Shown: piece after piece, positions 25,357 through 34,018 of the stretch
Position numbering within the stretch: position 1 is the first letter of the stretch
Layout: the number at the start of each line of letters is the position of its first letter
Assembly: GCF_014641075.1 (NCBI RefSeq)
Contig: NZ_BMHP01000005.1
Coordinates: 186,001 to 250,000 of the forward strand
DNA length: 64,000 nucleotides
DNA from: Paenibacillus nasutitermitis
GTDB lineage: Bacteria; Bacillota; Bacilli; Paenibacillales; Paenibacillaceae
Reading direction: 5' to 3'
Notes under the pieces: generated by a model
Seen by the model: only the letters and a program-made list of their open reading frames with translations
The model's database searches: none
Told to the model about the DNA's origin: nothing
Program-made: the position numbers and the translations under genes

Positions 25357-26174
25357 TGAAACCGACACATATTTTTCAAGCCGACCAAATCGTAGCGGGC
25401 TATGAGAATAAAACGGTTATTCACGGTGTGGGCCTTGTTATACCCAGCAATAAAATAAGCGTTATTATTGGATCCAACGGCTGCGGAAAGTCTACGCTTC
25501 TTAAAACGCTGGCCCGGCTGATCAAACCCATATCAGGCACAATCACGCTGGATGACAAGCCGCTCAGTAAAATCCCGCCCAAGCAATTGGCCAGGGTGGT
25601 AGGACTGCTGCCGCAATCTCCTCTTGTTCCGGAAGGAATTTCTGTAACGGATTTGGTTGGACGAGGAAGGTTTCCCCACCAATCCTTGCTCGGCGGATGG
25701 ACCAAAAAGGATTATGAAGCCGTTGACGAAGCGATGAGCATTATGGATATAACCGAGTTTGCCAATCATAATATTGATGAGCTTTCAGGCGGTCAACGAC
25801 AGCGCGTCTGGATCGCAATGGCTCTGGCGCAGCAAACGGACATCTTATTTCTCGATGAACCGACAACCTTTTTGGATATCACCTATCAAGTCGAGATTCT
25901 GGATCTGCTCACCGATCTAAACCGCAAACACGGAACGACGATTGTAATGGTGCTTCATGATATAAATCTGTCCGCGCGTTATGCGGACCATATTTTTGCA
26001 CTTCATAAGGGAATGCTTGTCGCTGAGGGTAAGCCAGCAGAGGTGATTACGAGCACTTTGGTTAAAGACATTTTCAGGCTGGATTGCACGGTGATCCCAG
26101 ACCCTATTTCGGGATCTCCTATGGTGGTGCCCAAAGGACGATATCATGTTAAAGATGCCTATCCAGGTCAATAA
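25356..26174 (+). CDS. Siderophore ABC transporter ATPase, FepC/FhuC-like
   Basis: The protein is 272 residues. Walker A GSNGCGKST, Q-loop region LLPQSPLVPEG, signature LSGGQRQR, Walker B ILFLDEPTTFLDI and the switch His (MVLHDINLSARYADH) are all intact. It powers the FecCD channel of this operon. It might also serve the second uptake operon (38675-41778), which has no ATPase; shared ATPases are known for Firmicute siderophore systems, but this link is inferred. Confidence 0.97.
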   Translation: MKPTHIFQADQIVAGYENKTVIHGVGLVIPSNKISVIIGSNGCGKSTLLKTLARLIKPISGTITLDDKPLSKIPPKQLARVVGLLPQSPLVPEGISVTDLVGRGRFPHQSLLGGWTKKDYEAVDEAMSIMDITEFANHNIDELSGGQRQRVWIAMALAQQTDILFLDEPTTFLDITYQVEILDLLTDLNRKHGTTIVMVLHDINLSARYADHIFALHKGMLVAEGKPAEVITSTLVKDIFRLDCTVIPDPISGSPMVVPKGRYHVKDAYPGQ

Positions 26175-26224
26175 TTCCGCCTGCCGTATGATAAGGGTTC
26201 CCCTAGATGCGGAATCCCGAAAAA

Positions 26225-26263
26225 AACTGACCGTTGCAGGCTTAAACCCTGCAACGGTCAGTT
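26225..26263 (+). terminator. Terminator after siderophore operon
   Basis: A 16-bp perfect stem AACTGACCGTTGCAGG with its complement encloses a short loop. The longer T-run lies on the minus strand (from AAAAAA at 26221), so it may act in both directions. Confidence 0.75.
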
Positions 26264-26512
26264 CTTAGATTGCATCACAAAGCGATACTATCATTTTACG
26301 ATTATTCACTCGTATCGTCCCCCTTAGAATATGGTTTTACGTTACCGCTCCCTTCCGATATACGCTAAATGCAAAAATAATACTATCCTATTAAAAATAG
26401 CCCTACCATGAACTAATCACCTTGATATGCATTATTATATTGTGTTAACATCGACTCCGTACGAACAAGCAAAGTATGCGTTTACGCATAATCTAAGGGC
26501 GGGGTGAATGCT
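26264..26512. other. Intergenic region upstream of AraC gene
   Basis: This AT-rich spacer of about 250 bases should hold the AraC-gene promoter. No confident -35/-10 pair or operator was identified, and no gene is seen. Confidence 0.45.
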
Positions 26513-27364
26513 ATGAACGATGCTCTAGGTGATTTACACAACATGGTTCCTCACTTCATACAAGTCATCCATAGGGTCGTAAATGGTTCATGGGTAAATC
26601 ATAGAAAGGTATGGGACACCCACTCCTTCATTCTTGTGTACGACGGGGAAGCCGTTATCGGATGTAATGAAGAGCGGCGAGTCGGCAAAGGGGATTTGAT
26701 CTACTTTAAGCCCGGCGATCTCAGATGGGGGTATACGTTCGAGGATAATCCAATGAAATGTTACGGGGTGGATTTCCAGTATTCCTGCCTATTATTCGAT
26801 GACAAGGATTGGATCAAAAAAGACATTCCCCTGCCTATTCAATCGTTTCTTCGATTAAATGATGCTCATCTATTCTCCAGGGTGCTTCATTTGTTCCAGA
26901 ATTTAACGAAGGAATGGATCTCTCCCACTACTTTCAATAAAGTAACCAGAGAAAGAGCCTGTTTCATGGAGATCCTTAATCTCCTCTTCCTCTGGAACTC
27001 ATCCAAACAATCTTTAAACTATGATAAAATCAGGAAAGTAGAAAAGATCTCGCAATATATACTGGATAATTACTCGAGTAAAGTGAAGCTTCAGGAATTG
27101 GCCAACTATATCCAACTCAGCCAATCTTACCTGCAGGTGATTTTCAAGGAGATAACCGGAAGCTCTCCGATCGAATATTTAATCAATGTACGTATTAACA
27201 AGTCTAAGGAATTGATGAAGGAAGGCTTTGCGAATATCGGAGAAATCTCCGAGCTTGTCGGGTTCAACGATGCGTTCTACTTTAGCAGATGCTTCAAAAA
27301 GATGGAGGGCGTTACCCCGTCCGAATACCGAAATGTAGTTTCTTCTCAGCGCCAATTCGTTTAA
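26513..27364 (+). CDS. AraC-family regulator with cupin sensing domain
   Basis: The protein is about 283 residues. An N-terminal cupin-like domain (about 25-110; HSFILVYDGEAVIGCNEERR then VGKGDLIYFKPGDLRWGY) binds a small molecule. Two helix-turn-helix motifs form the C-terminal AraC domain (LQELANYIQLSQSYLQVIFK; FANIGEISELVGFNDAFYFS followed by FKKMEGVTPSEYR). ATG 26513 has AAGGGCGGGG eight bases upstream and is preferred to GTG 26504. It converges on the FAD-oxidoreductase gene across a shared terminator. AraC members of this type usually control sugar catabolism, so the 27444-30707 genes are candidate targets. Confidence 0.93.
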   Translation: MNDALGDLHNMVPHFIQVIHRVVNGSWVNHRKVWDTHSFILVYDGEAVIGCNEERRVGKGDLIYFKPGDLRWGYTFEDNPMKCYGVDFQYSCLLFDDKDWIKKDIPLPIQSFLRLNDAHLFSRVLHLFQNLTKEWISPTTFNKVTRERACFMEILNLLFLWNSSKQSLNYDKIRKVEKISQYILDNYSSKVKLQELANYIQLSQSYLQVIFKEITGSSPIEYLINVRINKSKELMKEGFANIGEISELVGFNDAFYFSRCFKKMEGVTPSEYRNVVSSQRQFV

Positions 27365-27384
27365 ACCATCCTCCATACGAAGCA

Positions 27385-27423
27385 AGCAAACAAGGCTATC
27401 CTTCACGGATAGCCTTGTTTGCT
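27385..27423. terminator. Bidirectional terminator between convergent genes
   Basis: A 17-bp perfect stem (AGCAAACAAGGCTATCC with its complement) has a five-base loop. It serves the AraC gene on the plus strand and the FAD-oxidoreductase gene on the minus strand. Confidence 0.85.
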
Positions 27424-27443
27424 GCTGTCACACCATGATTATC

Positions 27444-29690
27444 TTAACGAACCCGGATTTCAACGATCTCGGCATAAGCTGTCCCATTGGTTTGCTCCAC
27501 GACAAGCCTTAACTGCCGGGTCTGCACCCCGTTCTCCAGGATATGCTTTCTCTTTCGCTGCCTGTTGCCCTTCACTTCTAGTAATGAGTTCCAATTGCCG
27601 CTGTCGTAGACCTCTACACGATAATCCTTGACCAATTCCGGAATGACATCAAACTCAGTCCGATGATGATGCAGATTAATAAGATCTTCATTCACATCAT
27701 CATTAAAGGTAATATGGATTTCATTAACCTTCACTGCTTTATCCCAGTTTAATGCAATCCAGGCTTCTTTCCTCGCATGCTCTGCGAGCCACATATGGGC
27801 TCCGCCATAAGGACGCTGGTAACCATCGATAATTTTGCCAGGCTCAAAGGCATTAGTCTCATCCACCAACCGGAAGCAGAAGGGTTTGCGCACGACACGT
27901 TTCATATTCCATTTCACTACGAGCTGATCATGATTGAGCGATTCCATCCCACGAGCTACATTCAGCGCCTTTTCTTTAATGAATGAGAGCACTCCGCTCA
28001 TTGGCTGGCGTGACAGATAGAGGGTTACACCCGGATTTTCCTTCACGATCACAAAAGCATTCTGCGCTCTTTCCGGGCTCCAGGGGAGGTTGAATTCTAT
28101 CCATTGTTTGTTGCCCTTCTTAATGGTTTGAGCGTCCCGTACTTGAAGCCGATGAGGAATATAATTTTCCTGTCTTCCCGTATCCCATACTTCAACCTCA
28201 ACTGTGGTGTCGCTGGCGGAATCCAAAAGAATTTGTATTTTCTCTATCTTAGGGTCCACAGGCATCAAGAAGGCTGCATCTGTTGATAGCTCGAATGATT
28301 CATCGGCTCGTTCAATGGCAAGCCGGTTCACATAGCTTGAAGCAATTACCTTCGCTTGCAGTGCGAGATCTGCAGGATCTTCGTTCTTAATCCCGATCAC
28401 GGATGAATCTTCCCATAAGAGGGTCTGCTGCAGTTGTTTCAAATGCTTCTCATAAACCTCTCGGGGAGTTGCTTTGTTCTCCACACAGAGCGCCACCGCT
28501 GTCCCCGCCGCTTGTCCGACAGAAGCACATGTACCCATTACTCGTGAGGATCCAAAAGCAATATGTGTCGCGCTAATATTTCTACCTGCAAATAGCAGAT
28601 TATTGACATTGACTGAATAAAGGGAACGATATGGAATTTGATAGATACCATCCGAATGATAATGGCGAGACGTATAATCCGCGGCATACATCCCTTCAGG
28701 CGGATGCAGATCAATCGACCAGCCTCCGTAGGTTACATTGTCATCAAATTCCGTTTGGCGTTCCAGATCGTTCTGGTTTAATACATAGTCTCCTTTGAAG
28801 CGGCGGTATTCCCGTTTCCCCGGCATGCTGCCAACCCATTCCAGAGTCATCGTTTCCGCTTCAAATTTTCCGGAATTTTTAATGTAATCCCATATTCCAT
28901 AAATAACAGACCATAATTCATCACGAATAAGCTCATTATCATGAAGGGTATCTATTTCCTCTGCTCCGCCCCACTCTATCCACCAATAATGACAGCCGGA
29001 GTCCCCGCTGCTAAGTACCCTTTTGATCGGAATTGGCGTTTGGGTAATATCTTTCGTAAAGCTTGGTGGAACAAACTTCACAGGGCGTCCGGCATCCTTG
29101 GTATAGAAGAGCAGCGTGCTTCCCAGCGTAATATTGTCTGACACATCCGGAGCCCACGCTTCATTAAACTCGTGTTTGGCCTCACGTCCAATTTGATATT
29201 TTGCCCCAGCCAGGAAACCGATTAATCCATCGCCTGTACAATCCAGAAAGACGGGGCTTTCAAAACGGATTTTACGTTCAGAGCCCATCATCCAGCCTGT
29301 CACCGATATAATATGGCGGTTTAATTCATCGCCTTCCGCTTCAACCTCATGGACATCCGTATTTAAGAACAATTGGATATTAGGTTCATGACGAACCTTC
29401 TCCAGGACGATGAGATCCCAATAATACGGATTGCCCTCAGGATTCGTATATTGATTTTCCACAAACATTTCGCCTAGTATGCCCGTCTCCCGCGCATAAC
29501 GATTGACACCGTGACCCGTTGCTCCAACGACCCATACACGCATCTCGCTGCTTGAATTACCGCCCAGAACGGGACGATTCTGAATGAGAGAGACCTTCTT
29601 CCCCAAGCGGGCAGCAGCAACCGCCGCACTTACTCCTGAAAGTCCGCCGCCAACAACCGTAACATCTGACTGAACATGTTCGAATCTCAT
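27444..29690 (-). CDS. FAD-dependent oxidoreductase with C-terminal beta-sandwich
   Basis: The protein is 748 residues. The N-terminal FAD-binding domain (FAD_oxidored family) shows VTVVGGGLSGVSAAVAAARL and NRPVLGGNSSSEMRVW, and a second FAD-contact block NLLFAGRNISATHIAFGSSR followed by VMGTCASVGQAAGTAVAL. The last ~250 residues are beta-rich and end in a discoidin-like module (WIALNWDKAVKVNEIHITF), suggesting carbohydrate contact. There is no signal peptide. Family members occur in polysaccharide-utilisation loci, but their reaction is poorly known. It lies just downstream of the zinc dehydrogenase gene (21 bases), so the pair likely act on one carbohydrate-derived substrate. Confidence 0.9.
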   Translation of the reverse strand: MRFEHVQSDVTVVGGGLSGVSAAVAAARLGKKVSLIQNRPVLGGNSSSEMRVWVVGATGHGVNRYARETGILGEMFVENQYTNPEGNPYYWDLIVLEKVRHEPNIQLFLNTDVHEVEAEGDELNRHIISVTGWMMGSERKIRFESPVFLDCTGDGLIGFLAGAKYQIGREAKHEFNEAWAPDVSDNITLGSTLLFYTKDAGRPVKFVPPSFTKDITQTPIPIKRVLSSGDSGCHYWWIEWGGAEEIDTLHDNELIRDELWSVIYGIWDYIKNSGKFEAETMTLEWVGSMPGKREYRRFKGDYVLNQNDLERQTEFDDNVTYGGWSIDLHPPEGMYAADYTSRHYHSDGIYQIPYRSLYSVNVNNLLFAGRNISATHIAFGSSRVMGTCASVGQAAGTAVALCVENKATPREVYEKHLKQLQQTLLWEDSSVIGIKNEDPADLALQAKVIASSYVNRLAIERADESFELSTDAAFLMPVDPKIEKIQILLDSASDTTVEVEVWDTGRQENYIPHRLQVRDAQTIKKGNKQWIEFNLPWSPERAQNAFVIVKENPGVTLYLSRQPMSGVLSFIKEKALNVARGMESLNHDQLVVKWNMKRVVRKPFCFRLVDETNAFEPGKIIDGYQRPYGGAHMWLAEHARKEAWIALNWDKAVKVNEIHITFNDDVNEDLINLHHHRTEFDVIPELVKDYRVEVYDSGNWNSLLEVKGNRQRKRKHILENGVQTRQLRLVVEQTNGTAYAEIVEIRVR

Positions 29691-29711
29691 TTTTTCACTC
29701 CTTGATCTATA

Positions 29712-30707
29712 CTAAAGTTGAATTTGTGTTTTAAGGAAATCTCTATTCTTTGCGTTCTCAAAAAAATCGAGAGTCTGCTCCAATGAAAGTGTCTGTGAAA
29801 CCAAATGATCAACTTGGACACGTCCTTCGTCGATCCACCTCATCGCCGGGATCGTTGTATAATGAACAGCCATGGAACCCAGGATGGTCCAATCCTTATT
29901 GAATAGCTTGAATGGACTCAATGGCACCGTAACCTCGCTGTCTGCCACTCCAAATTGCAAATATTTAGCTGCAGGCCCCATATACGTAAAGGCTTTTTGG
30001 ATCACGGCAGGAATACCGGTTGCCTCCACAACAATATCGAAGGCCTGACCGGACAGTCGTGTATCAAGCTCATCACTCAATATCGTTCGGGTTGCCCCAA
30101 ACTGCTCCGCAATTCGCAGCTTGGATGGGGAGATGTCGACCACAGCCAGCTCTGATGCCCCTGAACGCGATATTGCCTGCACCAATTGTTGTCCCATCGC
30201 ACCCGCACCGAAAAGAATGACTCTGTCCCCTGCCTGAACCTGCAGTCGGTTCATGGCGTAAACCACACACGCCATTGGCTCAATGAAAGCCCCTTGCTGG
30301 AACGTCATGGAATCGGGCATTCTGATAAGCGTATTAGCGGGAACTCGAACATATTCTGCCATGCTCCCGTTCCTGGTTACACCTGTTGCAGCAAAATTCT
30401 CGCATTGATTGGACCTGTGCGTCTGACAATATTCACAATGACCGCAAAATATATTGGGATCCGCGCTCACTCTGTCACCCACTGAATATCCCGTTACAGC
30501 CGGGCCGATCTCATGAATGACACCAGAAAATTCATGCCCCGGAATAAGCGGATAGGACGATATATACGTCCCTTCATAAATATGAATATCGGTTCCGCAT
30601 ATCCCTGTTCGTTCCACTTTGATGGTTACTTCATTCATTCGCGGTTTTGGATATTCCACTTCTTGAATGGTAGCTTGATGCGGTTTTTCGATCACCAGCG
30701 CCCTCAA
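29712..30707 (-). CDS. Zinc-dependent medium-chain alcohol (polyol/threonine-type) dehydrogenase
   Basis: The protein is 331 residues from TTG 30707, which follows GGTGGAG; an ATG-like start at 30785 would add 26 residues not found in the family. Catalytic zinc ligands are in GICGTDIH and GHEFSG; the structural zinc loop has four Cys (NIFCGHCEYCQTHRSNQCEN). The NAD(P)-binding Rossmann motif is LFGAGAMGQQLVQ. It oxidises a secondary alcohol of a sugar or polyol; the exact substrate is unknown. It is upstream of the FAD-oxidoreductase gene in the same operon. Confidence 0.93.
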   Translation of the reverse strand: MRALVIEKPHQATIQEVEYPKPRMNEVTIKVERTGICGTDIHIYEGTYISSYPLIPGHEFSGVIHEIGPAVTGYSVGDRVSADPNIFCGHCEYCQTHRSNQCENFAATGVTRNGSMAEYVRVPANTLIRMPDSMTFQQGAFIEPMACVVYAMNRLQVQAGDRVILFGAGAMGQQLVQAISRSGASELAVVDISPSKLRIAEQFGATRTILSDELDTRLSGQAFDIVVEATGIPAVIQKAFTYMGPAAKYLQFGVADSEVTVPLSPFKLFNKDWTILGSMAVHYTTIPAMRWIDEGRVQVDHLVSQTLSLEQTLDFFENAKNRDFLKTQIQL

Positions 30708-31085
30708 TTGTCTCCACCTCTCGATCACTAGTCTGAGATATAAAATGTTCTCCTTCCACGAAGTTAGGAATACTGCCCATGCCACCCATTTTCGTCGTAA
30801 CCATAACTCATACAGTCCCTAAGATGCATCTCCCGCGCCCGATTGAATAGCCATTCTTGCGGGTGTGTTCAGCGGCTTTGAGCGCTGCCTTGTAATCAAA
30901 ATAACATATCGATTGTTGAACGGACATGGACTAATCAGGCTCACATGTATTATCTAATTCTGAATTCTATGCAGCCGAATACTTCGCTTGGCTGGCTCTG
31001 CCCGTTCGAAAAATGGGAATATCATTAATGGTTTGCACTGGAGAATGGGAGTAGTTTACTGGCCGAAGGGTGGTAGTTCATTAAA
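30708..31085. other. Intergenic region upstream of dehydrogenase operon
   Basis: This should contain the promoter of the 27444-30707 operon. No operator or confident promoter pair was identified, and no gene is visible. Confidence 0.45.
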
Positions 31086-31132
31086 AAACAAGCAATCGGA
31101 TACAGCCGCATGGCTTATCGGATTGCTTGTTT
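31086..31132 (-). terminator. Hairpin with minus-strand T-run
   Basis: AAACAAGCAATC and its complement, plus an inner GATA/TATC, form a stem. On the minus strand it runs into TTTTTTAATG. No annotated minus-strand gene lies immediately upstream, which leaves its purpose open (see findings). Confidence 0.65.
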
Positions 31133-31464
31133 GCACGAGGAGTTAAACGCAGCCGCGCTATGCCTAGCGATTTTCACTCCCCTGTCTCAACGGGTCAAAT
31201 GCCCTTGATGATGAATTGTATTTTAATATACTCAGCTTTCGCTAATAAAGCAAAATCCACGAATGTACATATCAACGAATCCATAGATGACATATGCTTA
31301 GAAATAGATGCACGCTAACTTGTTTAGGAAACCTGCACCCTTTCCCTGACCCGTGAGCTTCTGACCATTTTCACATTTCACAGACGACCGGGAAGCATCT
31401 GAACTTAGACGGTCAGGCCATCCAGTCGAAGGCTGCCCGGTACATTAATTTTATTTGAGGAGTG
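31133..31464. other. Intergenic region upstream of CotS-like gene
   Basis: A 32-codon minus-strand reading frame (31293-31195) lies just upstream of the hairpin at 31086-31132, without a good ribosome site. No sigma-K-type AC-N16/17-CATANNNTA match was found in front of the CotS-like gene. Confidence 0.4.
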
Positions 31465-33987
31465 ATGGAATTGGAGAACTATTTAATCGGTCCCTGGGAC
31501 CATCTCGAGAATACACTGCCCCCCGGAACCGTTCTTGAGCAATACGTCCCGCCAGAGCTCGAAAAGATCGCATATCAGGTTATGGAGCAGTACGAAATGG
31601 TTGTTTCTGACATGCTGCTGATTACATCCAAACCCGATAAAGGCGGTGCTATTTGGAGAATCAATACGGATCACGGTCCACGCAGCCTTAAGGTACTGCA
31701 CAGAGATCCCAAAAGAAGCCTGTTCAGTATCGGAGCCCAGCAGTATATGGTTGAGCAAGGTGCCAAGGTTCCTGCCTTCATTCCTAACAAAGAAAATACG
31801 CTTTATGTTGAGGCGGGGGGCAAGCTATGGATTGTAACGGAATGGATTGAACCTCTGCAGCAGGTTTCGAAAATCGATCTGGAGGGTGCAGCTGCGCTTT
31901 GCTACGGACTCGGAGAGTTTCATAAGCATTCCCAAGGATATGCCCCTCCATTCGGTGCAGCCAAATCGTCCCGATTGTACGGATGGTCCAAATATTATGA
32001 GAAAATCATGGCCAAAATCGGATGGTTTGAAGACATTGCTACCGCCTATCGGGAAATACCCTCAAGTGAGCGTTTGCTTTCTGTTATTGATGAGTTTAAA
32101 AAACAGGCTTATGACATATTCGATCGTTTCCAGTCATCGCCCTATTTCAAGATGATCACCAAAGGCGAGCAGCATTGGGGGCTTGCTCATCAGGACTATG
32201 GCTGGTCCAATGGTCAAATGGGGCCTGGGGGAATATGGGTTATTGACCTGGATGGCGTCGCTTACGACCTGCCCTTCCGTGATTTGCGCAAATTGATCAC
32301 GAGTACGATGGATGATATGGGCAACTGGGATTTGAACTGGATTCGCGGGATGATCGGTGCTTACCATGAGGCTAATCAGATCGATCAGGATATGTTTGAG
32401 CTTTTATGGATCGATATGGCATTCCCTAATGAATTTTATAAGCATATCAAAGAGATTGTATTTGATCCGAAATTATTTTTGCAGCATGAGCTTGAACCTA
32501 TTCTGGCGCGTGTACTGGCTACCGAAAGCAGTAAATGGGAAGCCTTAACAGGGCTTGAGCAGGATAAAGCGAATTACTTGCCGGCACAATACACAACGGA
32601 AGAATCCAATTGGGAATTTGTGCGTAAGCAGCCCATTCATCAAGGAATTAAACTTCCTGTGGGTATCGATATACCGCAGAACCCCTGGGAAGACACAGAG
32701 GAACAACAGCACGAGGGAGCCATTCCTGTTGTTGATGCTGATTTACCTGAACCACAGCAGGACACAGCCATTCCTGTTGGTGATGCTGATGTACCTGAAC
32801 CACAGCAGGACGCAGCCGCTCCTGTTGGTGATGCTGATTTACCTGAACCACAGCAGGACACAGCCATTCCTGTTGGTGATGCTGATTTACCTGAATCGCA
32901 GCAGGACGCAGCCATTCCTGTTGGTGATGCTGATTTACCTGAACCACAGCAGGACGCAGCCGCTCCTGTTGGTGATGCTGATTTACCTAAAAAACAGCGG
33001 GACACAGCCATTCCTGTTATTGATGCTGCCTTACCTAAAAAACAGCGGGAGCCTAAAAAACAGCATGTTCCTGTCAAATCTTCTAAGCCGACCTATGTAC
33101 CGGATTCTAAAAATAAAGCTAAAGATGTACATTCTGATCATACCGGTCCGGTTACACACGCGCCACTTATATCTGAACCGGCAGGAGTGCCCCTCATACA
33201 GCACCAAGCAGCCGTTGGTGTTCAAGAGCAAGCTATCCATCCAGGCATGGAAGCCGCAAGCGGCCTAACTGAACAACCAATTGCAAATGAGCAAGGCGGA
33301 ATTGTCACTCAAATTCCCAAGCCTTCGAGATCAAAGAAAAAAACCAAAAAAGTGGTTGTCAGGAAAAAGCGAAAAATTCGTAAAAGGCTGTTGAAATCGC
33401 GCCTAGTATCCAATCCAAAAATGGTTAAATGGCTTAAAAAGCCGAAAGTAAAGAAAGCTTTACAATCACCTGCAGCAACTAATAAGAAAATAGTGCTTAA
33501 GAAAAAACAACCAAATCTCCTTAAGTCTCCCGCTAAGCCAATAATAGCGCCTAAGAAAAAACAACCAAATGCCCTTAAGTCTCCCACTAAGCCAATAATA
33601 GCGCCTAAGAAAAAACAACCACATCCCCTTAAGTCTCCCATTAAACCAACAATAGCGCCTAAAAAAAAACAACCGTGTCTCCTTAAGTCTCCCATGAAGC
33701 CAACAATAGCGCTTAAGAAAAAACAACTGTGTCTCCTTAAGTCTCTCATTAAGCCAACAATAGCGCTTAAGAAAAAACAACTGTGTCTCCTTAAGTCTCC
33801 CATTCGGCCAACAATAGCGCCTAGGAAAAAACAACCTAGTCCCCCATTAAGCCAAGTCTTTAAATCGAGGATGCAAAAGCCTGCCCGATTAAGAGAGGTT
33901 GTTCAAAAAGTGGATGCTTTCACTGTAAGCTTGAAAACAAGGGTGATGCATACGAAGAGGGTTTTGCCAAGGCAAAGCCACAAGTAG
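31465..33987 (+). CDS. CotS-family spore coat protein with two repeat blocks
   Basis: The protein is about 840 residues. Residues 1-370 are a CotS/HTR-like kinase fold (SLKVLHRDPKRSLFSIGAQQ, WIVTEWIEP, GLAHQDYGWSNGQMG with the catalytic-loop Asp, GIWVIDLDGVAYDLPFRDL). Next come seven 16-residue acidic repeats around DADLPEPQQDAAAPVG (DNA 32719-33054), a linker, a very basic stretch, and six 18-residue basic repeats around KKKQPNALKSPTKPIIAP (DNA 33499-33822). ATG 31465 lies only two bases from AGGAG; TTG 31471 has better spacing and may be the true start. B. subtilis CotS is a coat protein and the adjacent glycosyltransferase matches CotSA, so a spore-surface role is likely. The acidic and basic tails are not part of CotS itself. 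Confidence 0.9.
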   Translation: MELENYLIGPWDHLENTLPPGTVLEQYVPPELEKIAYQVMEQYEMVVSDMLLITSKPDKGGAIWRINTDHGPRSLKVLHRDPKRSLFSIGAQQYMVEQGAKVPAFIPNKENTLYVEAGGKLWIVTEWIEPLQQVSKIDLEGAAALCYGLGEFHKHSQGYAPPFGAAKSSRLYGWSKYYEKIMAKIGWFEDIATAYREIPSSERLLSVIDEFKKQAYDIFDRFQSSPYFKMITKGEQHWGLAHQDYGWSNGQMGPGGIWVIDLDGVAYDLPFRDLRKLITSTMDDMGNWDLNWIRGMIGAYHEANQIDQDMFELLWIDMAFPNEFYKHIKEIVFDPKLFLQHELEPILARVLATESSKWEALTGLEQDKANYLPAQYTTEESNWEFVRKQPIHQGIKLPVGIDIPQNPWEDTEEQQHEGAIPVVDADLPEPQQDTAIPVGDADVPEPQQDAAAPVGDADLPEPQQDTAIPVGDADLPESQQDAAIPVGDADLPEPQQDAAAPVGDADLPKKQRDTAIPVIDAALPKKQREPKKQHVPVKSSKPTYVPDSKNKAKDVHSDHTGPVTHAPLISEPAGVPLIQHQAAVGVQEQAIHPGMEAASGLTEQPIANEQGGIVTQIPKPSRSKKKTKKVVVRKKRKIRKRLLKSRLVSNPKMVKWLKKPKVKKALQSPAATNKKIVLKKKQPNLLKSPAKPIIAPKKKQPNALKSPTKPIIAPKKKQPHPLKSPIKPTIAPKKKQPCLLKSPMKPTIALKKKQLCLLKSLIKPTIALKKKQLCLLKSPIRPTIAPRKKQPSPPLSQVFKSRMQKPARLREVVQKVDAFTVSLKTRVMHTKRVLPRQSHK
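32719..33054 (+). repeat. Seven 48-bp tandem repeats in CotS-like gene
   Basis: Each unit encodes 16 residues of the type AIPVGDADLPEPQQDA. Units are nearly identical in DNA; the last two replace EPQQ with KKQR. The block is acidic and proline-rich. Confidence 0.93.
33499..33840 (+). repeat. Six 54-bp tandem repeats in CotS-like gene (plus partial)
   Basis: Each unit encodes 18 residues of the type KKKQPNLLKSPAKPIIAP, very basic. Three later units contain a Cys (KKKQLCLLKS). A partial seventh unit starts RKKQPSPPLS. Confidence 0.93.
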
Positions 33988-34018
33988 ACTGCGAAAACTT
34001 TTAGGAGGAAATGTCCTA

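Noticed and set aside
31127..31318. 63-codon plus-strand frame upstream of the CotS-like gene
   Set aside because: No ribosome site, no family resemblance, and it overlaps the terminator hairpin.
32640..33834. Long repeat-rich minus-strand frames (Cys/Gly/Ser-rich and Phe/Leu-rich)
   Set aside because: They mirror the 48-bp and 54-bp repeats of the CotS-like gene, lack ribosome sites and oppose a clear coding frame.
32719..33840. CRISPR-like regular repeats
   Set aside because: The repeats are directly contiguous, in frame and protein-coding; there are no unique spacers and no cas genes.
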